From assembly GCA_902790905.1 (NCBI GenBank), contig CADATO010000012.1, positions 1 through 62,474 of the forward strand: DNA of 62,474 bases, read 5' to 3'. The position numbers were made by a program, and so were the translations under genes. The stretch comes from an uncultured Eubacteriales bacterium. GTDB lineage: Bacteria; Bacillota; Clostridia; Peptostreptococcales; Anaerovoracaceae. Of this stretch, positions 54,365 to 62,474 are shown one piece after another (the stretch's first letter is position 1; the number at the start of each line of letters is the position of its first letter). A model generated the notes under the pieces. It did not search any database. It was not told where the DNA came from and was given only the letters and a program-made list of their open reading frames with translations.

Positions 54365-55246
54365 ATGGCTATTTTCGAAGGATGTGCAACCGCGATTGCG
54401 ACCCCGATGTTCGCCGATGGGACGGTTGATTTTGATGCGTACACCCAGCTGATCGAGTTCAACCTCGCAGGCGGCGTCGATGCGATCGTTGCAGCAGGCA
54501 CGACCGGCGAAGCGTCCACCCTCGACAACGAAGAACACATCGCTGTCGTCGAGCACTGCGTCAAGGTTGTCAACGGCAGAGTCCCGGTCATCGGCGGCGC
54601 TGGTTCCAACGACACCCGCCACGGCGTGGACCTCGCGAAGAGAATCGAAGCAGTCGGCGCAGACGCACTGCTGCTGGTCACCCCGTACTATAACAAGTGC
54701 TCCCAGAGAGGTCTGGTCGAACACTTCAAGGCAACCACCAGAGAGCTGTCCATCCCGAGCATCCTGTACTCGGTCCCGAGCCGCACCGGCGTCAACATCC
54801 TGCCGGCAACCGCTGCGGAGCTCGCACAGGAGACCAACATCGTCGCCATCAAGGAAGCGACCGGCGACATCTCTCAGGTTGCTGAGATGTGCCGTGTGGT
54901 CCCGGAAGACTTTGCCGTCTACTCCGGCAACGACGACATGGTCGTACCGCTCATGTCTCTTGGCGGCAAGGGCGTTATCTCCGTCACCGCGAACGTGATC
55001 CCGGCTGACATCACCGCGATGACGCACTACGCGCTGGAAGGCGATTACGCGAACGCTGCAAGAATCCAGCTGGCCACCAAGCCGCTGACCGACGCGCTCT
55101 TCGCGGACGTCAACCCGATCCCGGTCAAGGCCGCACTTGCGATGATGGGCAAGATGGAAATGACCTACCGCCTGCCGCTGTGCGCACCGAACGAAGCAGT
55201 CCAGGCAAGACTCAGAACGGAAATGGAAGCTTACGGACTTCTTTAG
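54365..55246 (+). CDS. dapA: 4-hydroxy-tetrahydrodipicolinate synthase
   Basis: First committed step of the lysine/diaminopimelate route: condenses pyruvate with aspartate semialdehyde. The 293-residue TIM barrel has the pyruvate-binding AAGTTGEASTL, the catalytic Tyr in YSVPSRTGVNI and the Schiff-base Lys in IVAIKEATGDISQV. The ATG at 54365 follows GGAAAGGAGAAAAGGAT; the longer frame starts inside the terminator of the riboswitch. dapB follows on the same strand. Confidence 0.97.
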   Translation: MAIFEGCATAIATPMFADGTVDFDAYTQLIEFNLAGGVDAIVAAGTTGEASTLDNEEHIAVVEHCVKVVNGRVPVIGGAGSNDTRHGVDLAKRIEAVGADALLLVTPYYNKCSQRGLVEHFKATTRELSIPSILYSVPSRTGVNILPATAAELAQETNIVAIKEATGDISQVAEMCRVVPEDFAVYSGNDDMVVPLMSLGGKGVISVTANVIPADITAMTHYALEGDYANAARIQLATKPLTDALFADVNPIPVKAALAMMGKMEMTYRLPLCAPNEAVQARLRTEMEAYGLL

Positions 55247-55418
55247 TATCTGAAATGTGAGATCCAGGAATCGCCTGATGCGGCGGCAGGGTGCAGCCGC
55301 AGGATGGGGATACCAAACAAATAGAATAAGAAAGATAAGAAATAAGAAAGAAATAAAACAGGAGCGGCGGCTGCCAGAAGGTGACCGCCGTTCGCGCAGA
55401 ATGAATGAGGTGACAACT
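55247..55418 (+). other. dapA-dapB spacer
   Basis: Holds one octamer GGAATCGC (55267), GC-rich inverted repeats (GCGGC/GCCGC) and an A-rich purine tract of about 45 bases. No terminator or gene is evident, so read-through into dapB is expected. Confidence 0.4.
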
Positions 55419-56189
55419 ATGATCAATGTGATCATCCACGGCTATCTTGGCAAAATGGGACAGACTTTGAAGAGACTGATCGACCAGCGGGACGACATGC
55501 AGATCGTCTGCGGCATCGACATCGGGCTGGCAGGAAAAGAAGACCTGACCGGCGAGAGCGGCACGGTGCTGTGCAGCAAGCCGGAGCAGTTCAAAGGGGA
55601 GGCGGATGCCATCATCGACTTCTCCAACCACGCTGCGGTAAAGGAGATCCTGTACTACGCCAAGGAGTGGCAGATTCCGTGCATTGTCGCAACGACCGGC
55701 CTGACCGAGGACGAGCTCGCTTTCCTGAACGAGACTTCCGAGAACGTCGCGGTCTTCCGTTCCGCGAACATGTCTCTTGGCATCAACCTGATGGCCAAGG
55801 CGCTGCAGCTGATGACCCCGTTCGTAGAGAAGGACTTCGACATGGAGATCGTCGAGATGCATCACAACATGAAGAAGGATGCACCGAGCGGCACCGCACT
55901 GCTGCTTGCGGACAAGATCAATGAAGTCTGCGAGGAGAAGAAGGAGTACATCTACGGCAGAGAGGGCGGCAATCTCGCGTTCGACAGAAAGCAGATGGGC
56001 ATCCATGCGCTGCGCGGCGGCACGGTCGCGGGCGAGCACAAGGTCATCTTCGCAGGACCGGATGAGATCATCGAAGTGCGTCATCTGGCGCTCTCCAGAG
56101 AGATCTTCGCGCACGGCGCGCTGGCAGCAGCGGAGTTCATGGCTGGCAAGGGACCTGGCCTGTACTCGATGGACGATCTGATCGGGTAA
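55419..56189 (+). CDS. dapB: 4-hydroxy-tetrahydrodipicolinate reductase
   Basis: NAD(P)H-dependent reductase (256 aa), second step after DapA. The Rossmann motif is VIIHGYLGKMGQTLKRLI, the catalytic region EIVEMHHNMKKDAPSGTALL has the conserved His and Lys, and GIHALRGGTVAGEHKVIFAG follows. I chose the ATG at 55419, with GAGGTGA upstream. Under lysine riboswitch control through dapA. A strong terminator closes the operon. Confidence 0.96.
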   Translation: MINVIIHGYLGKMGQTLKRLIDQRDDMQIVCGIDIGLAGKEDLTGESGTVLCSKPEQFKGEADAIIDFSNHAAVKEILYYAKEWQIPCIVATTGLTEDELAFLNETSENVAVFRSANMSLGINLMAKALQLMTPFVEKDFDMEIVEMHHNMKKDAPSGTALLLADKINEVCEEKKEYIYGREGGNLAFDRKQMGIHALRGGTVAGEHKVIFAGPDEIIEVRHLALSREIFAHGALAAAEFMAGKGPGLYSMDDLIG

Positions 56190-56213
56190 TCTTCCAGACA
56201 CACAGATTTCACG

Positions 56214-56241
56214 AAGGCGGTTTTGATAACCGCCTTTTTTA
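56214..56241 (+). terminator. Terminator after dapB
   Basis: AAGGCGGTT (56214-56222) and AACCGCCTT (56228-56236) around TTGAT, followed by TTTT. Confidence 0.88.
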
Positions 56242-56315
56242 TTCGCAAAGATGCATTTCGCGGAATCGCCATGACTGCCATTTTTATCGGCTATACTAAA
56301 AGAGGGAGGACATCG

Positions 56316-56570
56316 ATGGAAAAGAAACTGTTTTATGGACAAATAGTATCTGTGGTGTTGCTGACCTGTTTGGTTATCTATCTAACACCTCTACATTTTG
56401 CATTTACGGTTCTGTGTATTGTGATTTCGTCTGCATTCATTCTTGCCGATGAGTTCTGGTTGGTGGAAAAAGCAGGAACAGCAAGGAAAAGTGCAGTGGT
56501 TGCATGCATCCTGGTATTGAACATGACGTTCCTCCTGCTTCTCAGGTGCATGATTGAGGTGTTGTCTTAG
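56316..56570 (+). CDS. Small membrane protein of unknown function
   Basis: An 84-residue protein with two or three hydrophobic segments (FYGQIVSVVLLTCLVIYLTP, FTVLCIVISSAFILADEF, VVACILVLNMTFLLLLRCMI). The ATG follows GGGAGGAC. The next gene starts 13 bases after its stop, so the two are probably co-transcribed. AT-richer than the surrounding housekeeping genes. No family recognised. Confidence 0.65.
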   Translation: MEKKLFYGQIVSVVLLTCLVIYLTPLHFAFTVLCIVISSAFILADEFWLVEKAGTARKSAVVACILVLNMTFLLLLRCMIEVLS

Positions 56571-56583
56571 ATAGGAGGGGACT

Positions 56584-57090
56584 ATGACAGAAAAAAACGG
56601 CAGCAAGGTAAAAGGGATCCTGATCACGCTTACAATCATTCTGATCCTGGTTGTGGTGCTTATCGCAGCCTGCCAGAGTTATATGATCTGGCATCCAGCC
56701 GAAAAGGCGTTCCATTCGACATTCGATCTGCACGACGGGGAAGCGCCGAACGGCATCCAATACGAGTGTGAACTGGAAGGGGAAACGTACGAGGTATATG
56801 TGAAGTATCAGGACGACTTCAGCATTGTCACACTGGGAACCTCCGGCGCTGTGGAGCGCGAAGCGGATGACATTGAGAAGTATGATCTGCCGTTTGAAGA
56901 AAAAGACCTTGATGCGCATAATGAAGGCGTTAAAGAGGCCAATGCTTTTATGGATGAACTGATCGATATACATATTACCGAAGAACCGGATGCCAAGGAA
57001 ATCGATGCCATGCTTCGGGAGTATTTTGAAAGCCGCGGTGGAACGGTGACCATCGCCGAACAGGTCGGCAGCCCGTTGCCGGAGGAATAG
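56584..57090 (+). CDS. Membrane-anchored protein of unknown function
   Basis: A 168-residue protein with one N-terminal membrane segment (ILITLTIILILVVVLIAACQ) and an acidic extracellular domain. The segment ends in a Cys, but the context is not a good lipobox. AGGAGGGGAC precedes the ATG. It forms a pair with the preceding small membrane protein. No family recognised; a cell-envelope or bacteriocin-related role would be a guess. Confidence 0.65.
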   Translation: MTEKNGSKVKGILITLTIILILVVVLIAACQSYMIWHPAEKAFHSTFDLHDGEAPNGIQYECELEGETYEVYVKYQDDFSIVTLGTSGAVEREADDIEKYDLPFEEKDLDAHNEGVKEANAFMDELIDIHITEEPDAKEIDAMLREYFESRGGTVTIAEQVGSPLPEE

Positions 57091-57099
57091 AGCGTAGGT

Positions 57100-57130
57100 C
57101 CTGCGTTTTCACGCAGGGCTTATTTATTTG
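57100..57130 (+). terminator. Weak terminator before polA
   Basis: CCTGCGT (57100-57106) with ACGCAGG (57111-57117) around TTTC, followed by GCTTATTTATTTG. Short stem and interrupted T run. Confidence 0.5.
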
Positions 57131-57151
57131 TTGGCGGTCTGATGGTATAAT
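57123..57151 (+). promoter_or_regulatory. Promoter of polA
   Basis: TTTATT (57123-57128), 17 bases, TATAAT (57146-57151), 36 bases upstream of the polA start. It overlaps the T-rich tail of the weak terminator. Confidence 0.55.
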
Positions 57152-57187
57152 CATACTGGTTTTTTATGTGCCCGCAAAAGGAGAATT

Positions 57188-59911
57188 ATGGACAACAGAC
57201 TGATTATCATAGACGGCAACAGCCTCATCAACCGCGCCTACTACGCAATGCAGCGGCCGATGATCACCAAGGATGGCATCTACACGCAGGGAATCTTCGG
57301 GTTCCTTAGGATGCTGCAGAAGATCGAAAAAGAGCACCCGGCCGGGTACATCGCGGTGGCGTTCGACATGAAGGCGCCGACGTTCCGCCACAAGGAGTAC
57401 GACGAGTACAAAGCGGGCCGCAAGAAGATGCCGCCGGAACTGGCGATGCAGATGCCGCTTTTAAAGGACATCCTGGATGCGATGAAGATCAAGCGCGTTG
57501 AGCTCGAGGGCTACGAGGCGGATGACCTCATCGGCACCATCGCGAAGTGGGGTGAAGAGGAAGGCCTCGCGCCGCTCATCATCACCGGCGACCGCGACGA
57601 ACTGCAGCTCGCCAGCGACATCACGACCGTCATGATCACCCGCAAGGGCATCAGCCAGTTCGACCTCTTTGACCGGCAGGCGATGGTGGACAAGTACGGC
57701 TTCGGTCCGGACCAGTTCATCGACCTCAAAGGTCTCATGGGCGATACCTCGGACAACATCCCGGGGCTGCCCGGCGTCGGCGAGAAGACGGCGACCAAGC
57801 TGATCCTCGAGTACGGCAGCGTCGAAGGGTTGCTCGAGAACACGGACAAACTCAAGGGCAAACTGAAGACCAACGTCGAGGACAACGCGCAGCTCGCCAT
57901 CATGAGCAAGCGCCTCGCCACGATCGACACCCACGCGCCAATCGAACTCAATAAAGAAGACTTAAGGTGGGAAGAGCCGGACTATGCGGCGCTTCTTGCA
58001 ATCTATAAAAAACTGGAATTCACAAGCTTCATCCGCGACCTGCATGCGGACGGTGCGCCCATTGCTGAGGAATCGCAGGGTGCGGCAGCCGATCTGCCGA
58101 AACCGTCTGAAGCGCTGGAGAAAGTATCGGTGCACCGCATCGACGCGGCGGATGATGCTGCCTTTGCCGCACTGGAAAAGGCACTCAAAGAGCACGCAGA
58201 AGACGGCATTGGCCTCAAGACCTTCGGCGATACCGCCGCCATCGGCATGGCAGCGGAGAAGACCGATGCGCTGACCGCGGCGGCATTCCTGGCCGGTGAG
58301 GATCTGTACTATGTGGCCCTCGACGGGACGGACAGCGCAGCACTGAAAGAAAAACTGGCGGTGCTTTTGAAAGAGGCGATCCGGTTTGGCGGCGACGATC
58401 TTAAGCAGGATTACCTGCGGCTGATGAGCCTTGGGCTGGAAGCGTTTGAGACGGCCTATGATACGTCGATCGCAGAGTATGTGCTCGACCCGTCGAAGAG
58501 CGATTACAGCATCCCGGTGCTCGCGAAAGAGTACTTCAGCTTCGACCTGGAAGACGAGAAGACCTTTGCGGCATCCAATGCGCAGCTCGACCTGTTCACC
58601 GACCCGCACACGGCCATGATGGAACGCGCCAAAGCCTGGTGCGTCCTTTGCAAACTGGTGGCGGCCGCACAGGAAGAGAAGATCAGCGCAGAAGGGCTCA
58701 CGAAAGTTTACCGCGATGTGGAGCTGCCGCTGATCCCGGTCATGGCGTCGATGGAGTACTTCGGCTTCACGGCGGATGCGGATACGCTCAAGACGATCGG
58801 CGACGGCATCAGTGCGCGTGTCGATGAACTCACGCAGCAGATCTATGACCTGGCGGGCGAGGAGTTCAACATCAAGTCGACGCAGCAGCTCGGCCCGATC
58901 CTCTTTGAGAAGCTGGGTCTGCCCGCAGGAAAGAAGACCAAGAAGGGCTACAGCACGAGCGCGTCCATCCTGGAAGGGCTCGTGGACCAGCACCCGATCA
59001 TCCCGGCGATCCTCGAGTACCGGTCGCTGACCAAGCTGATGGGCACCTACATCGACGGCCTGCTTCCGCTGATCCGCGATGACGGCCGCATCCATGCTCA
59101 CTTCAACCAGACCATCACGGCGACGGGCCGCATCTCGAGCAGCGACCCCAACCTGCAGAATATCCCGGTCCGCAACGAACTCGGACGGACCATCCGCAAG
59201 GCGTTCGTACCGGGCGGAGAGGACCGCATCCTCATGGGGGCCGACTACTCGCAGATCGAGCTGCGCGTCCTTGCGCACATGAGCGGCGATCCGGCACTGA
59301 TCGATTCCTTTAACAAAGGAGAAGACATCCACCGGGCGACGGCTGCACGCGTGCTGGGCATCCCGGAAGATCAGATCACCCCGAACGAGAGAAGCCGCGC
59401 CAAAGCGGTCAACTTCGGCGTCATCTACGGTATGAGTTCGTTCGGCCTTTCGAGCAACCTGCACATCACCCGCAAAGAAGCGGACCAGTACATCAAGGAC
59501 TACTTTGCCAAGCACGAAAAGGTCAAGGAATACATGGACCAGCAGGTGGCGCTCGCCAAAGACCAGGGCTACGTCACGACCATCCTCGGCAGAAAGCGCT
59601 ACATCAAAGAGATCCATGCCTCGCAGTTCATGGTGCGCCAGATGGGCGAACGCCTCGCGATGAACAGCCCGATCCAGGGCAGCGCGGCCGACATCATCAA
59701 GATCGCCATGGTCAACATCTATAAGGCGCTCATGCCGTATAAATCCCGCCTCATCCTGCAGGTACACGACGAGCTCATCATCGAGACCTATAAGGACGAG
59801 GAGCCGGTCATCAAGGAGCTTCTCAGGGAGACGATGGAAGGCGCGATGGACCTCGCGGTAAAGATGTCTGTCGATCTCAACGAAGGGGACAACTGGTACG
59901 TACTCAAGTAG
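57188..59911 (+). CDS. polA: DNA polymerase I
   Basis: Repair and Okazaki-fragment polymerase (907 aa). The N-terminal 5'-3' exonuclease/flap nuclease (about 1-300) has IIDGNSLINRAYYAM, GYEADDLIGTIAKWG and LPGVGEKTATKLI. The middle domain (about 320-500) has the 3'-5' exonuclease fold, but the DxE of motif I is lost (GIGLKTFGDTAA), so proofreading should be inactive, as in other Firmicute PolI. The polymerase domain is complete: DYSQIELRVLAHMSGDPALI (motif A), RSRAKAVNFGVIYGMSSFGL (motif B) and LQVHDELIIE (motif C). An Ala/Glu-rich linker separates the nuclease and middle domains. coaE follows. Confidence 0.97.
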   Translation: MDNRLIIIDGNSLINRAYYAMQRPMITKDGIYTQGIFGFLRMLQKIEKEHPAGYIAVAFDMKAPTFRHKEYDEYKAGRKKMPPELAMQMPLLKDILDAMKIKRVELEGYEADDLIGTIAKWGEEEGLAPLIITGDRDELQLASDITTVMITRKGISQFDLFDRQAMVDKYGFGPDQFIDLKGLMGDTSDNIPGLPGVGEKTATKLILEYGSVEGLLENTDKLKGKLKTNVEDNAQLAIMSKRLATIDTHAPIELNKEDLRWEEPDYAALLAIYKKLEFTSFIRDLHADGAPIAEESQGAAADLPKPSEALEKVSVHRIDAADDAAFAALEKALKEHAEDGIGLKTFGDTAAIGMAAEKTDALTAAAFLAGEDLYYVALDGTDSAALKEKLAVLLKEAIRFGGDDLKQDYLRLMSLGLEAFETAYDTSIAEYVLDPSKSDYSIPVLAKEYFSFDLEDEKTFAASNAQLDLFTDPHTAMMERAKAWCVLCKLVAAAQEEKISAEGLTKVYRDVELPLIPVMASMEYFGFTADADTLKTIGDGISARVDELTQQIYDLAGEEFNIKSTQQLGPILFEKLGLPAGKKTKKGYSTSASILEGLVDQHPIIPAILEYRSLTKLMGTYIDGLLPLIRDDGRIHAHFNQTITATGRISSSDPNLQNIPVRNELGRTIRKAFVPGGEDRILMGADYSQIELRVLAHMSGDPALIDSFNKGEDIHRATAARVLGIPEDQITPNERSRAKAVNFGVIYGMSSFGLSSNLHITRKEADQYIKDYFAKHEKVKEYMDQQVALAKDQGYVTTILGRKRYIKEIHASQFMVRQMGERLAMNSPIQGSAADIIKIAMVNIYKALMPYKSRLILQVHDELIIETYKDEEPVIKELLRETMEGAMDLAVKMSVDLNEGDNWYVLK

Positions 59912-59944
59912 CGTACGCGGATATGATAAGATAAGGAATCGCAT

Positions 59945-60598
59945 ATGAAAGTCATCGGACTCACCGGCGGCATCGGCAGCGGCAAATCGACCGTCTCGCG
60001 CCGCCTCATAGAAAAAGGCTATCAGATCTTCGACGCCGACCTGATCTCCCACCAGATCGTAGAGCCGGGCATGCCCGCACTCGAACAGATCCGGGAGACC
60101 TTCGGAGAGGCATTCCTCGATGAAGAAGGACGTCTCAGAAGAAAGGCCATGGCGGCGCACATCACAGCGGACCCCGCCGAGCGCGCCAGACTCAACGCCA
60201 TCATGCACACAGCCATTGTCGGCGCGATCGAAGAGGGCATTAAGCAGGCGCGTAAAGACGCCGCAGCGGCCGGGGAAGAAGAAAATACGATCGTCTTTAT
60301 CGATGCGCCGCTGCTTTTTGAGGCGGGCCTTGACCGCCTCTGCGACGAGGTATGGCTTGTCACAGCACCGGAGGAGGTGCGCATCCGCCGCGTCATGGAA
60401 CGCGACGGCATCAGCGAGGAGCTCGTGCGCGGGTATATGGCGAGCCAGATGCCCGAAGAAGAAAAACGCGCCCGCTCGCAGCGCCTTCTTGACAACGGCG
60501 GCACGAGAGAGCACCTCTACGAGGATCTCGAGGAAGCGCTCGCAGCCATCACCAAAGAGACGGCGGAAGCGGGCGGACAGGGCGATTCCTGTAACTAA
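59945..60598 (+). CDS. coaE: Dephospho-CoA kinase
   Basis: Last step of coenzyme A synthesis. P-loop IGLTGGIGSGKSTVSRRL, the DADLISHQIV region and DAPLLFEAGLD mark the family. At 217 aa it is slightly long, with an Ala/Glu-rich stretch (RKDAAAAGEEEN). The ribosome binding site AAGGAATCGCAT again contains the repeated octamer. polA-coaE is a common pair; here a binding protein follows 35 bases later. Confidence 0.94.
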   Translation: MKVIGLTGGIGSGKSTVSRRLIEKGYQIFDADLISHQIVEPGMPALEQIRETFGEAFLDEEGRLRRKAMAAHITADPAERARLNAIMHTAIVGAIEEGIKQARKDAAAAGEEENTIVFIDAPLLFEAGLDRLCDEVWLVTAPEEVRIRRVMERDGISEELVRGYMASQMPEEEKRARSQRLLDNGGTREHLYEDLEEALAAITKETAEAGGQGDSCN

Positions 60599-60633
60599 TT
60601 AAAACCAACCTATTACTACAGCAGGACAGACTT

Positions 60634-62325
60634 ATGAATCACAGATTTGGCCGGCCAACGGCCAGGCAGATCATCCTTTATACACTACTCATGGCGGCAG
60701 CGTTGGCTGTCGTGGTCTTGTATTTGGCCGGCGGCAACAAGGTCTTTGAAGGCGGCGGGGACGAGCCGGAATACACCTATCAGGATACAGTGACGCTGCC
60801 GATGCACAGCGTGCGCACGCTCAACCCGGCGACATCCACAGACGCGGATACGTACTACATCGCACCGTTGCTGTACGGCAGCCTGTTCAAGCTCGATCCG
60901 TCCATGACCCCGCAGCTCGATCTTGCGGAGAGTTATGAGTACGACCCGGATACAAGCAGCATCACAGTGACCATTAAAGAAAACGCCGTCTGGCAGGACG
61001 GGGAGCCTGTACGCGGCTATGATGTCGTGTTTGCGATCGAGGTGTACAAGCTTGCAGGCAGCAAGTGCAACTACAAGGGTCTGGTCGACAGCATCGGCTA
61101 TGTGCAGTCGGAGGGAAAGACCGTCACGATCTATTTCAATGAAGATGAGAACATGGGGCTCGATCTTCTGACCTTCCCGGTCCTTCCGTCTCACAAGTAC
61201 GACTACTACGGCGAGGCGATGAGCGACAGCGAGACATTCAAGCCGCTCAGCTGCGGTCCGTACAAGGTGAAGAGTTACGACCCGAACGACAGACTGATCC
61301 TGGAGCCTAACGAAACGTATTATGGAACGGTGCCGACGAATACGCTGACATTTGATACAGAGGGCATGAAGGGCGATCCGTACCAGCGTCTGCAGGCAGG
61401 GGGCGTCAGCCTGATGGTCTCGCAGGACGCAGACAGAGAGACCTATATCACCAAGAAGGATGTCACCGTGACGGATTTCCCGGCCAATACCGTCGAGTTC
61501 ATCGGCTTTAACTGCAAGAGCGGGGCGTTTTCTGACCGCAATGTGCGGCGTGCCATCTGCTATGCCATCGACTGTGACAGCATCATCGACATGCAGTATT
61601 ACGGCAGCGGGATGAAGAACGACGGCTTGTTCTTCCCCGGGTATATGGGCATCGACAGCAGCGAACTGACGTATCCGTTTGATACGAAGAAAGCGCAGGA
61701 AGCACTGGAGGAGGCCGGCTACGATGAGACCGATGAGAACGGCAATGTCGTCGACGGAGCGGGCAATGTCCTCACTGTGCGGATTCCGGTCAATGCGGAC
61801 GATGCGGAGAAGAGCGGCAGCGCAGAGATCGTCGCCGAGTCGCTGGAAGAACTCGGCATCGTCGTCACGGTGAGCCCGCTGTCTTCTGACGAGTATTACG
61901 CGGCACTGCAGGCGGGTGAGTTCGACCTGTATTTCGGCAGCTATACATTCGACTCCAGGATGGACATGCGGGCGCTGTTCGGATATGACTCCACCAACTA
62001 CGCCGGGTACGACAACGACGGCCTGGTGGCGCTGCTGCAGGAACTGCGCGGCGGCAGCTCGATCGAGGAAATGACGGATCTTGTTTCCAGAATCCGCGAG
62101 ATCACCATCAGCGATGTGCCGTATTTCTGCATCATGTACCATACATACGGTGCGATCGGCGCCAGCACGTTCGACGGTACGCCGACGCCGGTCTGGAACA
62201 ACTACTATTACAATGCTCCGGAATGGAGGAGCAAATTCCTGAAGAACGAAGAGGAAACCCAGGCCGAGGAAGAAACCGAAGACGGGGAGAGTGAAGAGTC
62301 CGGGGATGAAGAGGAAGGCGAGTGA
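60634..62325 (+). CDS. ABC transporter substrate-binding protein, family 5 (peptide/opine/nickel type)
   Basis: Solute-binding protein of the OppA/DppA family (563 aa). It is held by an N-terminal membrane segment (ILYTLLMAAALAVVVLYLAG) rather than a lipobox. The mature part shows SVRTLNPATSTDADTYYIAP, YDPNDRLILEPNETYYG and NVRRAICYAIDCDSII, usual for family 5. The last 35 residues are a Glu-rich tail (EEETQAEEETEDGESEESGD). No permease or ATPase gene is within the window, although the gene may continue into an operon beyond 62474. Substrate unknown; peptides are the default guess. Confidence 0.92.
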   Translation: MNHRFGRPTARQIILYTLLMAAALAVVVLYLAGGNKVFEGGGDEPEYTYQDTVTLPMHSVRTLNPATSTDADTYYIAPLLYGSLFKLDPSMTPQLDLAESYEYDPDTSSITVTIKENAVWQDGEPVRGYDVVFAIEVYKLAGSKCNYKGLVDSIGYVQSEGKTVTIYFNEDENMGLDLLTFPVLPSHKYDYYGEAMSDSETFKPLSCGPYKVKSYDPNDRLILEPNETYYGTVPTNTLTFDTEGMKGDPYQRLQAGGVSLMVSQDADRETYITKKDVTVTDFPANTVEFIGFNCKSGAFSDRNVRRAICYAIDCDSIIDMQYYGSGMKNDGLFFPGYMGIDSSELTYPFDTKKAQEALEEAGYDETDENGNVVDGAGNVLTVRIPVNADDAEKSGSAEIVAESLEELGIVVTVSPLSSDEYYAALQAGEFDLYFGSYTFDSRMDMRALFGYDSTNYAGYDNDGLVALLQELRGGSSIEEMTDLVSRIREITISDVPYFCIMYHTYGAIGASTFDGTPTPVWNNYYYNAPEWRSKFLKNEEETQAEEETEDGESEESGDEEEGE

Positions 62326-62389
62326 TCGCTGTTTCTCCTGCATTAAAACAAAGAAGGCAGATACATTACGTATCTGTCAGACTGTAGAC

Positions 62390-62428
62390 AAAGTCCTGGA
62401 CTTGGCGATCCGCCAAGCCGGGGCTTTT
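62390..62428 (+). terminator. Terminator after the family 5 binding protein gene
   Basis: Outer stem AAAGTCC/GGGGCTTT (one T-G pair) and inner perfect stem CTTGGCG/CGCCAAG around ATC, followed by TTTTCTC. A smaller hairpin AGATAC/GTATCT lies just upstream. Confidence 0.65.
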
Positions 62429-62474
62429 CTCATTAACAACCGGATAAATCGTTGGAATTTCAACATTTACAGCC

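Larger units (their letters stand above)
2573..60589. repeat. Highly iterated octamer GGAATCGC/GCGATTCC (about 31 copies)
   Basis: Plus-strand GGAATCGC starts at 2573, 2707, 18409, 19270, 22679, 24624, 27055, 27141, 29659, 31434, 34924, 37679, 50906, 52326, 53883, 55267, 56262, 58069 and 59935. Minus-strand copies (GCGATTCC on the given strand) start at 18515, 21418, 22172, 25407, 31635, 34225, 37022, 40615, 45314, 48174, 50052 and 60582. About 2-3 copies would be expected by base composition. The preceding base is A in 19 of 31 and the next base is almost never G, so a longer consensus AGGAATCGCY is likely. Counted by eye; a few may be missed. Confidence 0.85.

Noticed and set aside
57962..60514. 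850-residue antisense frame over polA and coaE
   Set aside because: Shadow of two recognised genes; no start signal or family motif.

Overview
The window reads as chromosomal DNA of an anaerobic, gut-type Clostridia/Firmicutes bacterium of moderately high GC (high 50s percent by eye). Pointers are a class A RNase P RNA, a SigA/DnaG cluster, a lysine riboswitch on dapA, a PolI with a degenerate proofreading domain, a giant BadF/HgdB-type acyl-CoA dehydratase activase, a TRAP transporter with an opine dehydrogenase, and a GHKL-ATPase/DUF4325 regulator. No species is claimed.

Layout. 0-2 kb: a large serine recombinase and a possible 3' gene remnant. 2.1-8.6 kb: a sensory and uptake unit made of a PdtaS/EutW-like histidine kinase, an ANTAR antiterminator response regulator, a leader that carries a dual hairpin overlapping an intrinsic terminator, an opine-type dehydrogenase and a DctPQM TRAP transporter. 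8.7-20.6 kb: a divergent amino-sugar/galactoside locus. The minus strand carries GH4 glycosidase, ABC binding protein, two permeases, AgaS, a beta-helix lipoprotein, ABC ATPase and GatZ. The plus strand carries a LacI regulator and a NagK-like kinase. Two perfect 13-bp palindromic operators sit between them. 20.6-28.7 kb: crotonase, thiamine pyrophosphokinase, Nfu, a DUF975 membrane protein, a MurE-like ligase, an oxaloacetate decarboxylase/pyruvate carboxylase alpha subunit, YbaK and RluA. 28.7-29.2 kb: a candidate type I toxin-antitoxin locus and a 136-bp inverted-repeat element.

29.2-45.6 kb: nadK, pepF, murI, an unknown acidic protein, an MBL hydrolase, an M16 peptidase, dut, dgt, dnaG, rpoD, trmK, the nif3-like gene, rnpB, a MATE exporter, an AT-rich HTH-ATPase-STAS regulator with repeated operators, and a Cys-rich protein. 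45.7-50 kb: the 1453-residue activase. 50.3-62.3 kb: a PD-(D/E)XK-like orphan, a second YbaK-like protein, a GNAT, a CCA-adding enzyme, lysine riboswitch-dapA-dapB, two small membrane proteins, and polA-coaE-family 5 binding protein.

The three signals most worth following are these. (1) The kinase/ANTAR pair sits directly upstream of a leader that looks like its own target, so it probably controls the opine/TRAP operon by antitermination. (2) The non-palindromic octamer GGAATCGC occurs about 31 times on the two strands against roughly 2-3 expected. It is used in several reading frames and between genes, and is absent from the 15.7 kb accessory block at 2.7-18.4 kb. (3) A 27-residue hydrophobic ORF has its own promoter, a 5'/3' UTR inverted repeat and a convergent antisense promoter, which is the architecture of a type I toxin-antitoxin module.

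All coordinates and counts were worked out by reading the sequence. No database or folding program was run.
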